This document shows positions 7,967 through 14,817 of a stretch of 64,000 nucleotides of DNA, piece after piece. This stretch comes from Alteromonas pelagimontana (lineage in GTDB: Bacteria > Pseudomonadota > Gammaproteobacteria > Enterobacterales > Alteromonadaceae): NCBI RefSeq assembly GCF_002499975.2, contig NZ_CP052766.1, positions 806,001 through 870,000 of the forward strand, written 5' to 3'. Position 1 is the first letter of the stretch. Each line of letters opens with the position of its first letter. The translations under genes and the position numbers were made by a program. The notes under the pieces are model-generated. The model saw only the letters and a list, made by a program, of their open reading frames with translations, made no database searches and was not told the origin of the DNA.

Positions 7967-8284
7967 TTGCTTCTTCTGATAAGCACTGATCAGACAAGTA
8001 AGAAAACAAATAAGGCTTACCCTTTTCTTGTTGATCTCCAAAATTCTGTAATTGAACAATTAGCAACAAGACTGACAGTACCGTTAACTAAAAGCAATGC
8101 CAGAAACAGCCTTTATATGAAAAAATTGCCCCTGGAGATACAGTTCGAAGGCGAAACTTATTTATTCCTTGCTCAACAACTTAGCTCCATACCTGAAGAG
8201 GTGTTACATGATCCCATTGGTTCGTTGAGGCAATCCAGAGATTTGCTGATAGAAGCAATAGACTTTGCGATTACTGGAATATAA
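7967..8284 (+). CDS. ccdB: CcdB-like toxin, N-terminus abnormal
   Basis: Residues from KTNKAYPFLVDLQNSVIEQL onwards match CcdB gyrase poisons throughout, including TRLTVPLT, FLAQQLSSIPEEVL and the hallmark C-terminus AIDFAITGI, where the last residues contact gyrase. The total of 105 residues equals the family length, but the first ~9 residues do not resemble the usual MSQFxxYxN start, no ATG is in frame, and only a TTG at 7967 with no ribosome site is available. No ccdA is found upstream. This suggests 5' replacement, possibly by the IS21-like event at 7861. The gene points opposite to the cassette genes and its stop overlaps attC1. CcdB normally poisons GyrA-DNA complexes; this copy may be silent. 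Confidence 0.68.
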   Translation: MLLLISTDQTSKKTNKAYPFLVDLQNSVIEQLATRLTVPLTKSNARNSLYMKKLPLEIQFEGETYLFLAQQLSSIPEEVLHDPIGSLRQSRDLLIEAIDFAITGI

Positions 8285-8376
8285 CGCTCCAGACAGGGGC
8301 ATTAACACGTAGGCTTAAATACGAACGAAATGACGGAGCCTACGTGTTAGTGTCCCGCTGCCTTGGTTTGTTATGT
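8279..8376 (-). other. attC site 1
   Basis: Plus-strand ends ATATAAC (8279) and GTTATGT (8370). Inner arms AACACGTAGGCT and AGCCTACGTGTT form a perfect 12-bp stem; flanking boxes GACAGGGGCA and TGTCCCGCTGCC pair imperfectly. Last site of the array; the cassette it closes begins with GTTATGTGC at 8694, matching its right end. Confidence 0.85.
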
Positions 8377-8669
8377 GCGTGCACAAAATGACTTTTATTG
8401 TGCACCATTTTGTACAAAAAATAGATGGTAATAATAGGGCAAATAAGCAACGCCTTATATGAAAAAGTAACTGGATAGGTATTTGGTAACCAAAGGCCGA
8501 TAGTAAAGGCAAAAAGAACTGATGAAATTGCTAAGCAGCAAAAGATTAATAGGGAATAGAGCGCAATTTTCAACAGAGCGTAGGGCATAGGCAAAATTGC
8601 ACTTTTAGTGACCTTGTACCCTGTAATGAAAAATCCGACTGTTATCAGGTTGGCAAGAAACAAATCCAT
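8340..8669 (-). CDS. Small integral membrane protein (cassette gene)
   Basis: 109 residues; start ATG preceded by AAAGGG. Hydrophobic profile suggests three membrane helices (residues ~3-20 LFLANLITVGFFITG, ~30-55 LLKIALYSLLIFCCLAISSVLF, ~75-90 ALLICPIITIYFLY) and a basic C-terminal tail. I do not recognise a family. Its stop codon lies inside attC site 1 and its start follows attC site 2 closely, a typical cassette layout. No sign of an own promoter; expression would depend on read-through. Confidence 0.65.
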   Translation of the reverse strand: MDLFLANLITVGFFITGYKVTKSAILPMPYALLKIALYSLLIFCCLAISSVLFAFTIGLWLPNTYPVTFSYKALLICPIITIYFLYKMVHNKSHFVHAHNKPRQRDTNT

Positions 8670-8687
8670 CTAAACATTCCCTTTAGC

Positions 8688-8715
8688 ACATAACGCCTTA
8701 AAGCGGTTGTTAGCA
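8688..8715 (-). other. attC site 2, minimal form
   Basis: Only 28 bases: ACATAACGCC on the left, GGTTGTTAGCA on the right, with no long central arm. Right-end extension GTTAGCAATCAA matches the beginning of its own cassette at 9060 (minus strand), and the left end GTTATGTGC matches the neighbouring cassette, so it marks a genuine boundary that is either a very short attC or an internal deletion. Confidence 0.6.
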
Positions 8716-8723
8716 ATCAATTT

Positions 8724-9038
8724 TCACAACCTTTGCATGAGGGAAAACTGTTCTTGCCCTACTAAAAATGTTATCCGCCCAAGTTTTCCTGGAACATAAA
8801 TATCTAGCGCATTATCACTTTGATTGAAAAGACTTATACAGTTGCCAGCTAATTGAATTTTCACTACGGAACTCTTTGGTAAAGTTTTACTACCAATAGC
8901 CGAATAGTTTACGCAAATGCTATCGCCTAAATTTTGAAATACCTTATCAGGATCATAATTTCCAATTTTTATGTATCGCAATACGGCTAGCAATATAGCG
9001 ATTGAAAAAGCAAGAATCCAAAAATAAGAAATGTCCAT
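8724..9038 (-). CDS. Hypothetical protein with one N-terminal membrane helix (cassette gene)
   Basis: 104 residues from the ATG at 9038, chosen over upstream starts because it is preceded by AGAGGA and the upstream frame runs through attC site 3. Residues ~3-20 (ISYFWILAFSIAILLAVL) form a membrane anchor; the rest is a soluble domain with alternating hydrophobics (VVKIQLAGNCISLFNQSDNA, beta-rich). No family recognised. The stop is just inside the 8715 boundary of attC site 2. Likely an anchored periplasmic or cytoplasmic small domain. Confidence 0.6.
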   Translation of the reverse strand: MDISYFWILAFSIAILLAVLRYIKIGNYDPDKVFQNLGDSICVNYSAIGSKTLPKSSVVKIQLAGNCISLFNQSDNALDIYVPGKLGRITFLVGQEQFSLMQRL

Positions 9039-9053
9039 GAAGTCCTCTTTGAT

Positions 9054-9139
9054 TGCTAACGGCCTAATTTGGCGGCGCAAACGCGTGGGAGATACTGCAT
9101 AGTAGCCCGCGCGTTTGTGTCCACATTTGATTGTTAGGC
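9054..9139 (-). other. attC site 3
   Basis: Ends TGCTAAC (9054) and GTTAGGC (9133). Central arms GCGCAAACGCG and CGCGCGTTTGTG pair. It closes the higBA cassette, with the higA stop inside its right end. Confidence 0.8.
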
Positions 9140-9427
9140 TGCATGCAGATCTATAGGCTGCACGTTGTCTAGGTTGATGTTTTGCTTTGCTAGCCAAAGT
9201 TCGTAATTGCCCTGCATGCTAAGCCAACTCTCAGGGGTTCGGCCTAGTACCTTAGATAGCCTCAATGCCATTTCTGGTGTTACAGCACTTTTACCCTTTA
9301 CCACACGATTAAGCGTTGATGCTGCAACACCAAGATGCGTGGCAAGTGTTCTGCAACTAATGCCATGTGGTTCCATGTATATGGACTCAATAAACTCCCC
9401 AGGGTGCGGTGGGTTATGCATATTCAT
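9134..9427 (-). CDS. higA: HigA-type antitoxin, HTH XRE family
   Basis: 97 residues. N-terminal HPGEFIESIYMEPHGIS is the HigA/VapI signature; the helix-turn-helix spans ~22-60 (CRTLATHLGVAASTLNRVVKGKSAVTPEMALRLSKVLG) and is followed by the typical PESWLSMQGNYELW. The antitoxin binds HigB and represses the operon through its own operator. The start overlaps the higB stop (TAATG), giving coupled translation in toxin-first order, the standard higBA arrangement. The pair is a complete cassette closed by attC site 3. Known higBA cassettes in Vibrio superintegrons are the closest precedent. Confidence 0.9.
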   Translation of the reverse strand: MNMHNPPHPGEFIESIYMEPHGISCRTLATHLGVAASTLNRVVKGKSAVTPEMALRLSKVLGRTPESWLSMQGNYELWLAKQNINLDNVQPIDLHAA

Positions 9428-9705
9428 TAGTGATAATCCTCGTAATTTAAGATGTAAGCATTACCATCCTTGAATTCGAAAGTTACTCTCCAGTTACCAT
9501 TAACTGATATAGACCAAATGTTGGCCCTTTCTCCTTTCAATTGATGAAGAGAAAAGGCAGGTAGATTAACGTCATCTATTTCTTGTGCGGTGTGGATAGC
9601 AGCTAACTGCATACGAAGTTTCTTCGCGTGCTTTACTTGGATGCCTGATGTTTTTCCTTTCTCGAAAAACAGCTTCAGACCTTTGTGTTTAAATGACTTA
9701 ATCAT
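9427..9705 (-). CDS. higB: HigB-type mRNA interferase toxin
   Basis: 92 residues from the ATG at 9705 (MIKSFKHKGLKLFFEKG); a longer frame from a GTG at 9753 would start inside attC site 4 and is rejected. RelE/HigB fold: KSFKHKGLKLFFEKG, LPAFSLHQLKGERANIWSISVNGNWRVTFEF with the conserved L-H-x-L-x-G and W-R-(V/I)-x-F residues, ending NYEDYH. HigB cleaves mRNA on the ribosome. Upstream of higA, overlapping by one base. Stabilising arrays is the role proposed for such cassettes in general (inference here). Confidence 0.9.
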   Translation of the reverse strand: MIKSFKHKGLKLFFEKGKTSGIQVKHAKKLRMQLAAIHTAQEIDDVNLPAFSLHQLKGERANIWSISVNGNWRVTFEFKDGNAYILNYEDYH

Positions 9706-9744
9706 GCGATGAGTGTAGCGCATTGCGCAACGCGGTACAACTTT

Positions 9745-9800
9745 GACCAACACCTCAATCAGCCGCCGCTTTAGCGGCCGGCTGAATTGATTTGTTATAT
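9745..9800 (-). other. attC site 4
   Basis: Ends GACCAAC (9745) and GTTATAT (9794); 56 bases with a GC-rich stem TCAGCCGCCG/CGGCCGGCTGA around a short loop. Right end GTTATATTTT matches its own cassette's start at 10334. The left end (GTTGGTC on the minus strand) matches the higBA cassette's attC only loosely (GTTAGGC). Confidence 0.75.
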
Positions 9801-9801
9801 T

Positions 9802-10296
9802 TTATTGATAAACCACTTCTCTTCTGGAAACCAAACAAATGCTTTCACCTTGGGGAGATAGATAAATGTTTACTGCCCCTCCATCACTTTCCAACAATAG
9901 GGTTTTTCCATTCATGGTTCCTATATACTTCCAGTCTTTATATGTTTCTTCACGGGTTACCATACAGGACTGTGGAAGCGCAAAGGTCTCGACATATGTA
10001 GAGTCGCATTTACCTGAAGATGTTGGTGCGGTGATCACCGAAACATGAGAGTCACCATCAGAATAGCCTTTACTTGTTAACGTCGCGTACAGTCGATTGT
10101 CGCTATCTTTCGAATTCCAAGAAGCGTGTGTACTGTGAGCTTTATCTTTAATTATAAAATCAGAAACACTTTTAATCTGGGATCTGCAGGTTCTAATCTC
10201 ATTTTTATCAGCCATATCTACAATCGAAGTTTCTTCAGCATGTGTATTAGCTACGACTCCAAACCACATCGTGCTAATAATTAATGTTTTTTTCAT
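9802..10296 (-). CDS. Secreted hypothetical protein (cassette gene)
   Basis: 164 residues from the ATG at 10296, which follows GGAGTAAGG and opens a Sec signal peptide (MKKTLIISTMWFGVVANTHA, cleavage near HAEE). The mature part has four cysteines (CRSQ, KCDS, QSCM, ICLV) that could form disulfides and no recognisable motif. An upstream in-frame extension to 10479 runs through attC site 5 and is not used. The stop is next to attC site 4. Probably periplasmic. Function unknown. Confidence 0.68.
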   Translation of the reverse strand: MKKTLIISTMWFGVVANTHAEETSIVDMADKNEIRTCRSQIKSVSDFIIKDKAHSTHASWNSKDSDNRLYATLTSKGYSDGDSHVSVITAPTSSGKCDSTYVETFALPQSCMVTREETYKDWKYIGTMNGKTLLLESDGGAVNIYLSPQGESICLVSRREVVYQ

Positions 10297-10327
10297 CCTT
10301 ACTCCTTTTTTAATATGATGAAGAAAA

Positions 10328-10411
10328 ATATAACGCTTGCAGCATGCGCGCCCACGAAAAGGAGCCGAAGGCGCAATGTAGTGGGCGTCGCCATGCCTGC
10401 ACTTGTTAGCT
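10328..10411 (-). other. attC site 5
   Basis: Ends ATATAAC (10328) and GTTAGCT (10405). Outer arms CTTGCAGCATG/CATGCCTGCA and inner CGCCCAC/GTGGGCG pair. Right end GTTAGCTGA equals the start of its cassette at 11300 (minus strand). Confidence 0.88.
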
Positions 10412-10429
10412 GACGCGGCGTGGCATAAA

Positions 10430-11254
10430 TCATTCGGTCGGCCTAGCTTTCTTAAGAAAGGGAGTGGATACGACCTCAATTGGCACCGAAATACTAAAAT
10501 TGAATGGTTCTCCTTGTTTGGGAAACCTTATAGATTGAGGCGACGTTGGGTCGAATACCTGTTTTAGCATATTCGGGCCGCCACGATTTCCAAACTGGGG
10601 TAGTTCGCAGATATTATTTTTTCTTTTAAACGTTTTGTCTGCTTCTTCAGGCGTTAAATCAAAGCTCCTGCACTTCTCCCAAATCTCGGGCTCACCATCT
10701 ATTACGCCCAAGTCATACAGTATTTTCGAAAGTATACCAATGCCTAAATTAACCATTTTCTCAAGATTATATTGCTTACCGTCATCATCCGTAACCATAA
10801 CCCCGCAGTGTATTGAATAATATTCGTCGTTCTTAGAGCGGCTAAGCAACACTAGCAGACATTCTTCTACTTGTGAGTAGCTAGATAGTCGGCGATACGT
10901 TCTGTTTATTTTACCATGCTTAGATACATCGCCAACGTCATAGAGAATTTTTAGAACGTCTCCGGGAACAGTCATCCCCAAGTAATTGAATGAAAAACTG
11001 AATAGTTTCTTAAGAATCTGATTTTTAGTCGAGGGATAGTTTTTACGTTGCTTTATTTCCAAATCAAGGAATCTACATAGGTCATGCTCTTTCTCAGAGA
11101 CCAAATACTCCAGTGTATGATTGAAGTTGAGAGCGACCAGAGAGCATTTCGCTTTATATTTTTCCATTCCTATAGGGTGATTGCTTTTCAGAAACTCTTG
11201 AAGTTCATAAAAATTTGTTAAAGTGTGAGATACAAAATAATCAAGCGTTTGCAT
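10430..11254 (-). CDS. Hypothetical 274-residue protein (cassette gene)
   Basis: A soluble, mostly helical protein of mixed charge without signal peptide. I see no family motif; a block DVGDVSKHGKINRTYRRLSSYSQVEE (read DVGDVSKHGKIN and YRRLSSYSQVEE) has the look of a HEPN-like or AbiV-like helical domain (short R/H-rich helix), but the RxxxxH spacing is not clear. The region after ~200 (FDLTPEEADKTFKRKNN) is polar. The start ATG has only a weak ribosome site. It occupies one cassette between attC sites 5 and 6. AT-rich relative to neighbours in the core genome, consistent with transfer. Confidence 0.6.
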   Translation of the reverse strand: MQTLDYFVSHTLTNFYELQEFLKSNHPIGMEKYKAKCSLVALNFNHTLEYLVSEKEHDLCRFLDLEIKQRKNYPSTKNQILKKLFSFSFNYLGMTVPGDVLKILYDVGDVSKHGKINRTYRRLSSYSQVEECLLVLLSRSKNDEYYSIHCGVMVTDDDGKQYNLEKMVNLGIGILSKILYDLGVIDGEPEIWEKCRSFDLTPEEADKTFKRKNNICELPQFGNRGGPNMLKQVFDPTSPQSIRFPKQGEPFNFSISVPIEVVSTPFLKKARPTE

Positions 11255-11293
11255 AAACAGAGCCCATAGAAACGAGGTTCAGCGTGCCTCTTC

Positions 11294-11413
11294 AGCTAAC
11301 GCTGAAATCAGCCGCCCGAACTGCGGAGGCGATTTTTGTGTAAAATGGTCGCGTTAGCGACCGCACAAAAATGGCCGGAGCAGTTTGGGTCGGCTGCATT
11401 TTCTTTGTTGGGC
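11294..11413 (-). other. attC site 6
   Basis: Ends AGCTAAC (11294) and GTTGGGC (11407); about 120 bases with a long imperfect arm (GATTTTTGTG...GCACAAAAATGG and GGTCGCGTTAGCGACC hairpin at the tip). Right end GTTGGGCT matches its cassette's start at 11780. Confidence 0.82.
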
Positions 11414-11417
11414 TTGC

Positions 11418-11720
11418 TTACCCAGGTAGCTTGGCCGCGAGAACGTCAACTTTCTCGATGGACGGCGGTGTGGAGAACAACTCACCCGCCTTTGCCATAA
11501 GAGCCTCGGCGACTTTGCCAGAGAGGTGCGCTTGTCGGCCCCCCTCGTCCGGAAAAGCATCGAATATTCCAAAAGTGCTTGGACCGAGACGGATGCCGAA
11601 CCAAGCAGTAGTGGCTGGCTCCTCCATCACGAGAGGCAGCCCATCAAGTAGAAAACTCTCGACGTCCTTCTCCTTGCCAGGTTTTACCTCTAGACGAACA
11701 AACAACGCTACTTTGACCAT
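11418..11720 (-). CDS. ABM-domain (antibiotic biosynthesis monooxygenase-like) protein
   Basis: 100 residues with the ferredoxin-like ABM pattern: VALFVRLEVKPGKEKDVESFL, then EEPATTAWFGIRLGPSTFGIFDAFPDEGGRQAHLSGK and a C-terminal VDVLAAKL. ABM proteins are small dimeric oxygenases or quinol/heme-related enzymes; the substrate is unknown. Good ribosome site (GGAG, 7 bases before ATG). ABM cassettes are known from environmental integrons. Higher GC than the neighbouring cassettes, suggesting a different donor. A second unrelated ABM gene occurs at 26447-26731. Confidence 0.82.
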   Translation of the reverse strand: MVKVALFVRLEVKPGKEKDVESFLLDGLPLVMEEPATTAWFGIRLGPSTFGIFDAFPDEGGRQAHLSGKVAEALMAKAGELFSTPPSIEKVDVLAAKLPG

Positions 11721-11773
11721 GATATGTCTCCTTTTGTTACAACGACAGTATTATACAGCTCGATTTCTAGCGA

Positions 11774-11873
11774 GCCCAACGCCCCAAGCAGGGGCAAGTA
11801 CATGCAGGCTAACATACGGAACGAAGTGACGGGAGCCTGCATGTAATTGTCCCGCTGACTTGGTTTGTTATGT
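11774..11873 (-). other. attC site 7
   Basis: Ends GCCCAAC (11774) and GTTATGT (11867). Arms TACATGCAGGCT/AGCCTGCATGTA give a perfect 12-bp inner stem; outer CAGGGGCA/TGTCCCGCTG. Same architecture as site 1. Right end GTTATGTGGC matches its cassette's start at 12310. Confidence 0.9.
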
Positions 11874-12284
11874 GGCTAACTTTGACCACACCGCGATGCC
11901 TATTGAAATGATGGATATTGAAAGTGAAATTACAGAGATTGTAGTAGCTAGCACAAACTTTCTTTTTTCTTGTTGTAAGCCCGCCAGCACCGAAGATAAT
12001 AGCGGGAAGTTTACGCAGTGATGAGTCGCCCCAATTTTGAAAGCGAAAAAATGAACATTTGACCCGTCACTTTGGCGATAACCGTATTTTTTCTCAAGAT
12101 GATAATATAACCTTCCGAAAACAATGTCCCCATCAACTTTTAGTTCTTCTGCAATGTCATCACAAGAAATAGGTACATATATTTTGCTTGCTCTTATTGA
12201 CTCATCGTTTTCGTAAGCGCAAAACTGACCATAATACTTATCATGGATTTTTTCTAATATATCTAGATCTGTTGGTGTACGCAC
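11868..12284 (-). CDS. Hypothetical protein with C-terminal membrane helix (cassette gene)
   Basis: 138 residues from a GTG start (12284) with AAGGAAAG eight bases upstream. The N-terminal ~85 residues look like a winged-helix-type small domain (LDILEKIHDKYYGQF, DDIAEELKVDGDIVFGRLYYHLEKKYGY), and residues ~112-132 (FVLATTISVISLSISIISIG) form a tail membrane anchor. A DNA- or RNA-sensing domain tethered to the membrane is possible but unproven. The stop lies inside attC site 7. Confidence 0.6.
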   Translation of the reverse strand: MRTPTDLDILEKIHDKYYGQFCAYENDESIRASKIYVPISCDDIAEELKVDGDIVFGRLYYHLEKKYGYRQSDGSNVHFFAFKIGATHHCVNFPLLSSVLAGLQQEKRKFVLATTISVISLSISIISIGIAVWSKLAT

Positions 12285-12303
12285 TAGTTAGCTTTCCTTT
12301 GCC

Positions 12304-12381
12304 ACATAACGCTTTGCACACGCGCCGGAACGTAGCAGCGCAGCTGCGTAGTGACGGTCGCCGTGCTGCAACTTGTTAGCG
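12304..12381 (-). other. attC site 8
   Basis: Ends ACATAAC (12304) and GTTAGCG (12375); arms TTTGCACACG/CGTGCTGCAA and a tip GCAGCGCAGCTGC. Right end GTTAGCG matches its cassette's start at 12901. Confidence 0.85.
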
Positions 12382-12879
12382 CTTTTTGGCACTAGATAGC
12401 ACCTTCTGAATGAATGGCCACTTTTGCTGGGTATATGCTTCGCGGTCAGAGCCGACGTCGGCAGCCAGCGACAACTTGAGATCTGCGTATGCCTCAGCTA
12501 TAGCTGGAGACTCCCGAAGAGCATCACGGAATTTGATCCGCTCGCGCCAAAGCGGGCTTTGAAACGGAATCAGGTGCAAATGGTGTGTGCGAAATTCCGG
12601 CGTTGGCTTGCAGAACCAGTGCATAACGTCAGCTTTGTACGGATAATAACAGTAGCCATTCTGCTGGAGAATTGTGATCGCGCCTCGCGATGATTCCAAG
12701 TCTTTGACGCCGAACATGATGTCAATTACCGGTTTCGCGACCATTCCCTGCACGGCAGTGCTACCGACGTGTTCCACCGAACCCGCGAGACAGCTACCGA
12801 TCAGATTCAGCAAGAACGCACGCTCGCTCTCGAACAGGCTGGGCCACTCATCATTGTATTGCTTCAGCTCAATTTCCAA
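12376..12879 (-). CDS. GrpB-family (UPF0157) nucleotidyltransferase-fold protein
   Basis: 167 residues, with a TTG start (12879) placed eight bases after GGGAG. Family marks: YNDEWPSLFESER near the start, VEHVGSTAVQGMVAKPVIDIMFGV (the GSTSVPGLxAKPxIDI block with the metal-binding Asp), and HHLHLIPFQSPLWRERIKFRDALR. GrpB proteins resemble the nucleotidyltransferase fold and are frequent integron passengers; their substrate is not known. The stop is inside attC site 8. Confidence 0.88.
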   Translation of the reverse strand: MEIELKQYNDEWPSLFESERAFLLNLIGSCLAGSVEHVGSTAVQGMVAKPVIDIMFGVKDLESSRGAITILQQNGYCYYPYKADVMHWFCKPTPEFRTHHLHLIPFQSPLWRERIKFRDALRESPAIAEAYADLKLSLAADVGSDREAYTQQKWPFIQKVLSSAKKR

Positions 12880-12894
12880 TTTGAACTCCCATGC

Positions 12895-12987
12895 CGCTAA
12901 CTTTTATATAAGGGGCGCGAATGCGTGGGCGAAAATGGCGAAGCCGCCCTCGTGTTTGCGTCCCAGTGCGCCGAGGCGCACGACTTG
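12895..12987 (-). other. attC site 9, left part; split by an IS110-family element
   Basis: Left end CGCTAAC (12895), arms GGGGCGCGAATGCGTGGG and GTGTTTGCGTCCCAGTGCGCC, ending GCGCACGACTTG at 12987. The missing right core is at 14573-14579 (GTTATAC) on the other side of the element. Joining the two gives ACGACTTG-TTATAC, as in intact sites (e.g. CAACTTGTTAGC). The right half GTTATACATAAACC equals the start of the same cassette at 14824 (minus strand) over 14 bases, which confirms the reconstruction. Confidence 0.85.
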
Positions 12988-13073
12988 ATTTGCTTGATAC
13001 TCATTGAGCCTCCTCCCTATCAGCATAAACAGAGTTTATCCTAATAGGCGACCAAACCGAGGGAGAAAACTCA

Positions 13074-14123
13074 ATGAACTTTTATACTAATACACATCCT
13101 TACTATTGTGGAATCGATCTTCATACACGGTTACTGTATGTCTGCATTATCGATAATGAAAACAATATCTTAGTCCACGAGAAAATCGGTGACTCACCTG
13201 AAAAGTTACTGGCGCTGTTAACTCCCTATTTGGGCAATATCGTAGTTGGTGTGGAATGCATGCACTGCTGGTACTGGGTGTCAGATTTCTGTGAACAGCA
13301 CAATATCGATTTTATTCTCGGCCACGCGCTTTACATGAAAGCCATTCATGCCGGGAAAACCAAGAATGATAAAATTGATGCACTAAAGATTGCCAAGCTT
13401 ATTCGCGGCGGCAACTTCCCCTTAGCTCACGCGTATTCAAAAGAGCACCGTTCCATTCGTGATGCGCTGCGTCGTCGAACGCATATTATGAGAATGAGTG
13501 CACAACTTAAAGCACATGTAGCCAGTACGATTAGCCAATATAACCTACCCGCACTCGAAACCCGGTTAAATCTGCAAAACTCACCCGATCGCCAGAAAAT
13601 GCATCACTTTTTCCCGGATGAAGCTGTGCAGAAAAGTATGGATTTAAATCTCAATATCATCAGTACCATGGTGCATGAACTGTATAAAATTGAACACTAT
13701 GTAAAAACTCAGGCGCAAACGCATAATGCTCGTGACCTGCATATTCTTAAGTCGTTTCCAGGTGTTGGTAAAATCCTTGCACTCACGATTTTATATGAGG
13801 TTGGCGATATTCAACGCTTTCCCTCTGTTCAGAAATTCGCATCCTATTCACGGTTAGTAAAATGCAAAGCGGAATCTGCGGGTAAGTCGTATGGCACACA
13901 GGGGAACAAAATCGGCAATGCTCATTTGAAATGGGCCTTCAGTGAAGCGGCAGTGTTGTACCTGAAAGGCAATGACAACGCTAAACGCTACCTGGCTAAC
14001 CTGCAAAAACGCATGAGCAAAGCTAAAGCCTTATCAGCTTTAGCTCATAAAATTGGGCGATGTATCTACTTTATGCTGAAAAACCAACAGGTGTTTGATG
14101 AAGAGCGCTTTTTAAACGGGTAA
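13074..14123 (+). CDS. IS110-family transposase of the attC-inserted element
   Basis: 349 residues, intact. RuvC-like DEDD set: YYCGIDLHTRLLYVCIID (D), VVGVECMHCWYWVSDF (E), KTKNDKIDALKIAKLIRGG (two D). The C-terminal domain has LKSFPGVGKILALTILYEVGDIQRFPS and SRLVKCKAESAGKSYGTQGNKIGNAHLKWAF, with the conserved SAGK region. Start ATG preceded by GGGAGAAAA. Distinct in sequence from the transposase at 5501-6514. Expected to catalyse RNA-guided, seamless insertion of a circular intermediate, as known for IS110 recombinases. Confidence 0.93.
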   Translation: MNFYTNTHPYYCGIDLHTRLLYVCIIDNENNILVHEKIGDSPEKLLALLTPYLGNIVVGVECMHCWYWVSDFCEQHNIDFILGHALYMKAIHAGKTKNDKIDALKIAKLIRGGNFPLAHAYSKEHRSIRDALRRRTHIMRMSAQLKAHVASTISQYNLPALETRLNLQNSPDRQKMHHFFPDEAVQKSMDLNLNIISTMVHELYKIEHYVKTQAQTHNARDLHILKSFPGVGKILALTILYEVGDIQRFPSVQKFASYSRLVKCKAESAGKSYGTQGNKIGNAHLKWAFSEAAVLYLKGNDNAKRYLANLQKRMSKAKALSALAHKIGRCIYFMLKNQQVFDEERFLNG

Positions 14124-14270
14124 GTCGCACAGTGGCATGAGCTTTAGCGTCTAACTGGTTAAACGACGAGTATCGTCTTATCGCACAACACTCTGCAATC
14201 AGCAGCTTCGATAAGTATACCAACAGCTCATAACCCGTTGCGTTTGATTAGACATGCCACTGTTGCGCAT
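14124..14270 (+). ncRNA. Large structured RNA candidate directly after the transposase (bridge RNA candidate)
   Basis: Starting three bases after the stop, CGCACAGTGGCATG (14126-14139) pairs with CATGCCACTGTTGCG (14253-14267), one bulge only. The stem continues after an internal loop with GTCTAA (14149-14154)/TTAGAC (14248-14253), and the enclosed region holds a hairpin GACGA-GTA-TCGTC (14165-14177). Such a long nested structure in the 3' non-coding part of an IS1111-group element fits the reported position of its guide (bridge) RNA. The rest of the element's tail, 14271-14552, has no gene. RNA boundaries are a guess. Confidence 0.5.
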
Positions 14271-14573
14271 CATTTCCTTTTTCAGAATTTGCTTACACCT
14301 TCACTGAGCCCGGTACTAACTGGCGTAAAGCAGCCACTTAGTTTTGAATAGGACAGAGAAAGGTTAACCGATGAATGTCTAGTGCCGTTGCCAGTCAGAT
14401 GGAATTGAAAAGTGCAACATTAAGAGCCTCTATATGTGTTTGACGTAGGCAATACGCCTAACATCGACCATGACAGACGAAGTAAACGGGTTCTATAAAG
14501 GGCTAAGTATTGATCTTGAAATAGTGGTCAAAGGGCTATCTTTTTTCATTGACAGCCCGGAGGCTCATATGTG

Positions 14574-14817
14574 TTATACATAAACCGGCTTTGAACTGCC
14601 AGCATGTTTAACGGCTTTTAGAATATGGCACCAGCCAAGCAGAGCGAAGATGCGAAGCTGTTACCATTGCTTTTTACGCCAGCTTGATGTCGAAAAAGGA
14701 ATTGATGCGCGGTAAGTGGATTGACTGAATGAGCCCCAGAACAAGCTGAAAGCGCTGCCTTGCTGTTAAACAATCCTTGCCGCTGAACCCAATTTTTTTT
14801 TTTGAAAAAGGGTTTAT
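14574..14817. other. Cassette without a recognisable gene
   Basis: Between the repaired right end of attC site 9 and attC site 10 lie about 240 bases that form the body of one cassette. Neither strand has an ORF above ~35 codons with a start and ribosome site; the longest minus-strand ATG frame has 19 codons. An A/T homopolymer (T11) occurs near 14792-14802. It may be a decayed gene, a regulatory cassette or a small RNA. Confidence 0.5.

Larger units (their letters stand above)
12988..14573 (+). mobile_element. attC-targeting IS110-family element (IS1111-attC type)
   Basis: Bounded by the two halves of attC site 9, so the ends can be set to about one base: left ATTTGCTTGAT..., right ...CGGAGGCTCATATGTG. 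Subterminal repeats TGAGCCTCCTCCC (13003-13015) and GGAGGCTCA (14559-14567, 9 of 9 core bases) are inverted. It carries one transposase and about 430 non-coding bases on its 3' side, holding a strong hairpin. No target duplication. IS1111 relatives that insert specifically into cassette attC sites have been described, and this element behaves that way. Confidence 0.85.

Noticed and set aside
7817..8059. Minus-strand ORF of 80 codons over ccdB and its left flank
   Set aside because: Mostly an antisense shadow of ccdB; only a ~20-residue helix-like end lies outside, with no start or ribosome site.
9207..9473. Plus-strand ORF inside higA
   Set aside because: Shadow of the higBA genes, which have clear motifs.
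11371..11829. 152-codon plus-strand ORF over the ABM cassette gene
   Set aside because: Antisense to the ABM gene, runs into an attC site, and has no motif.
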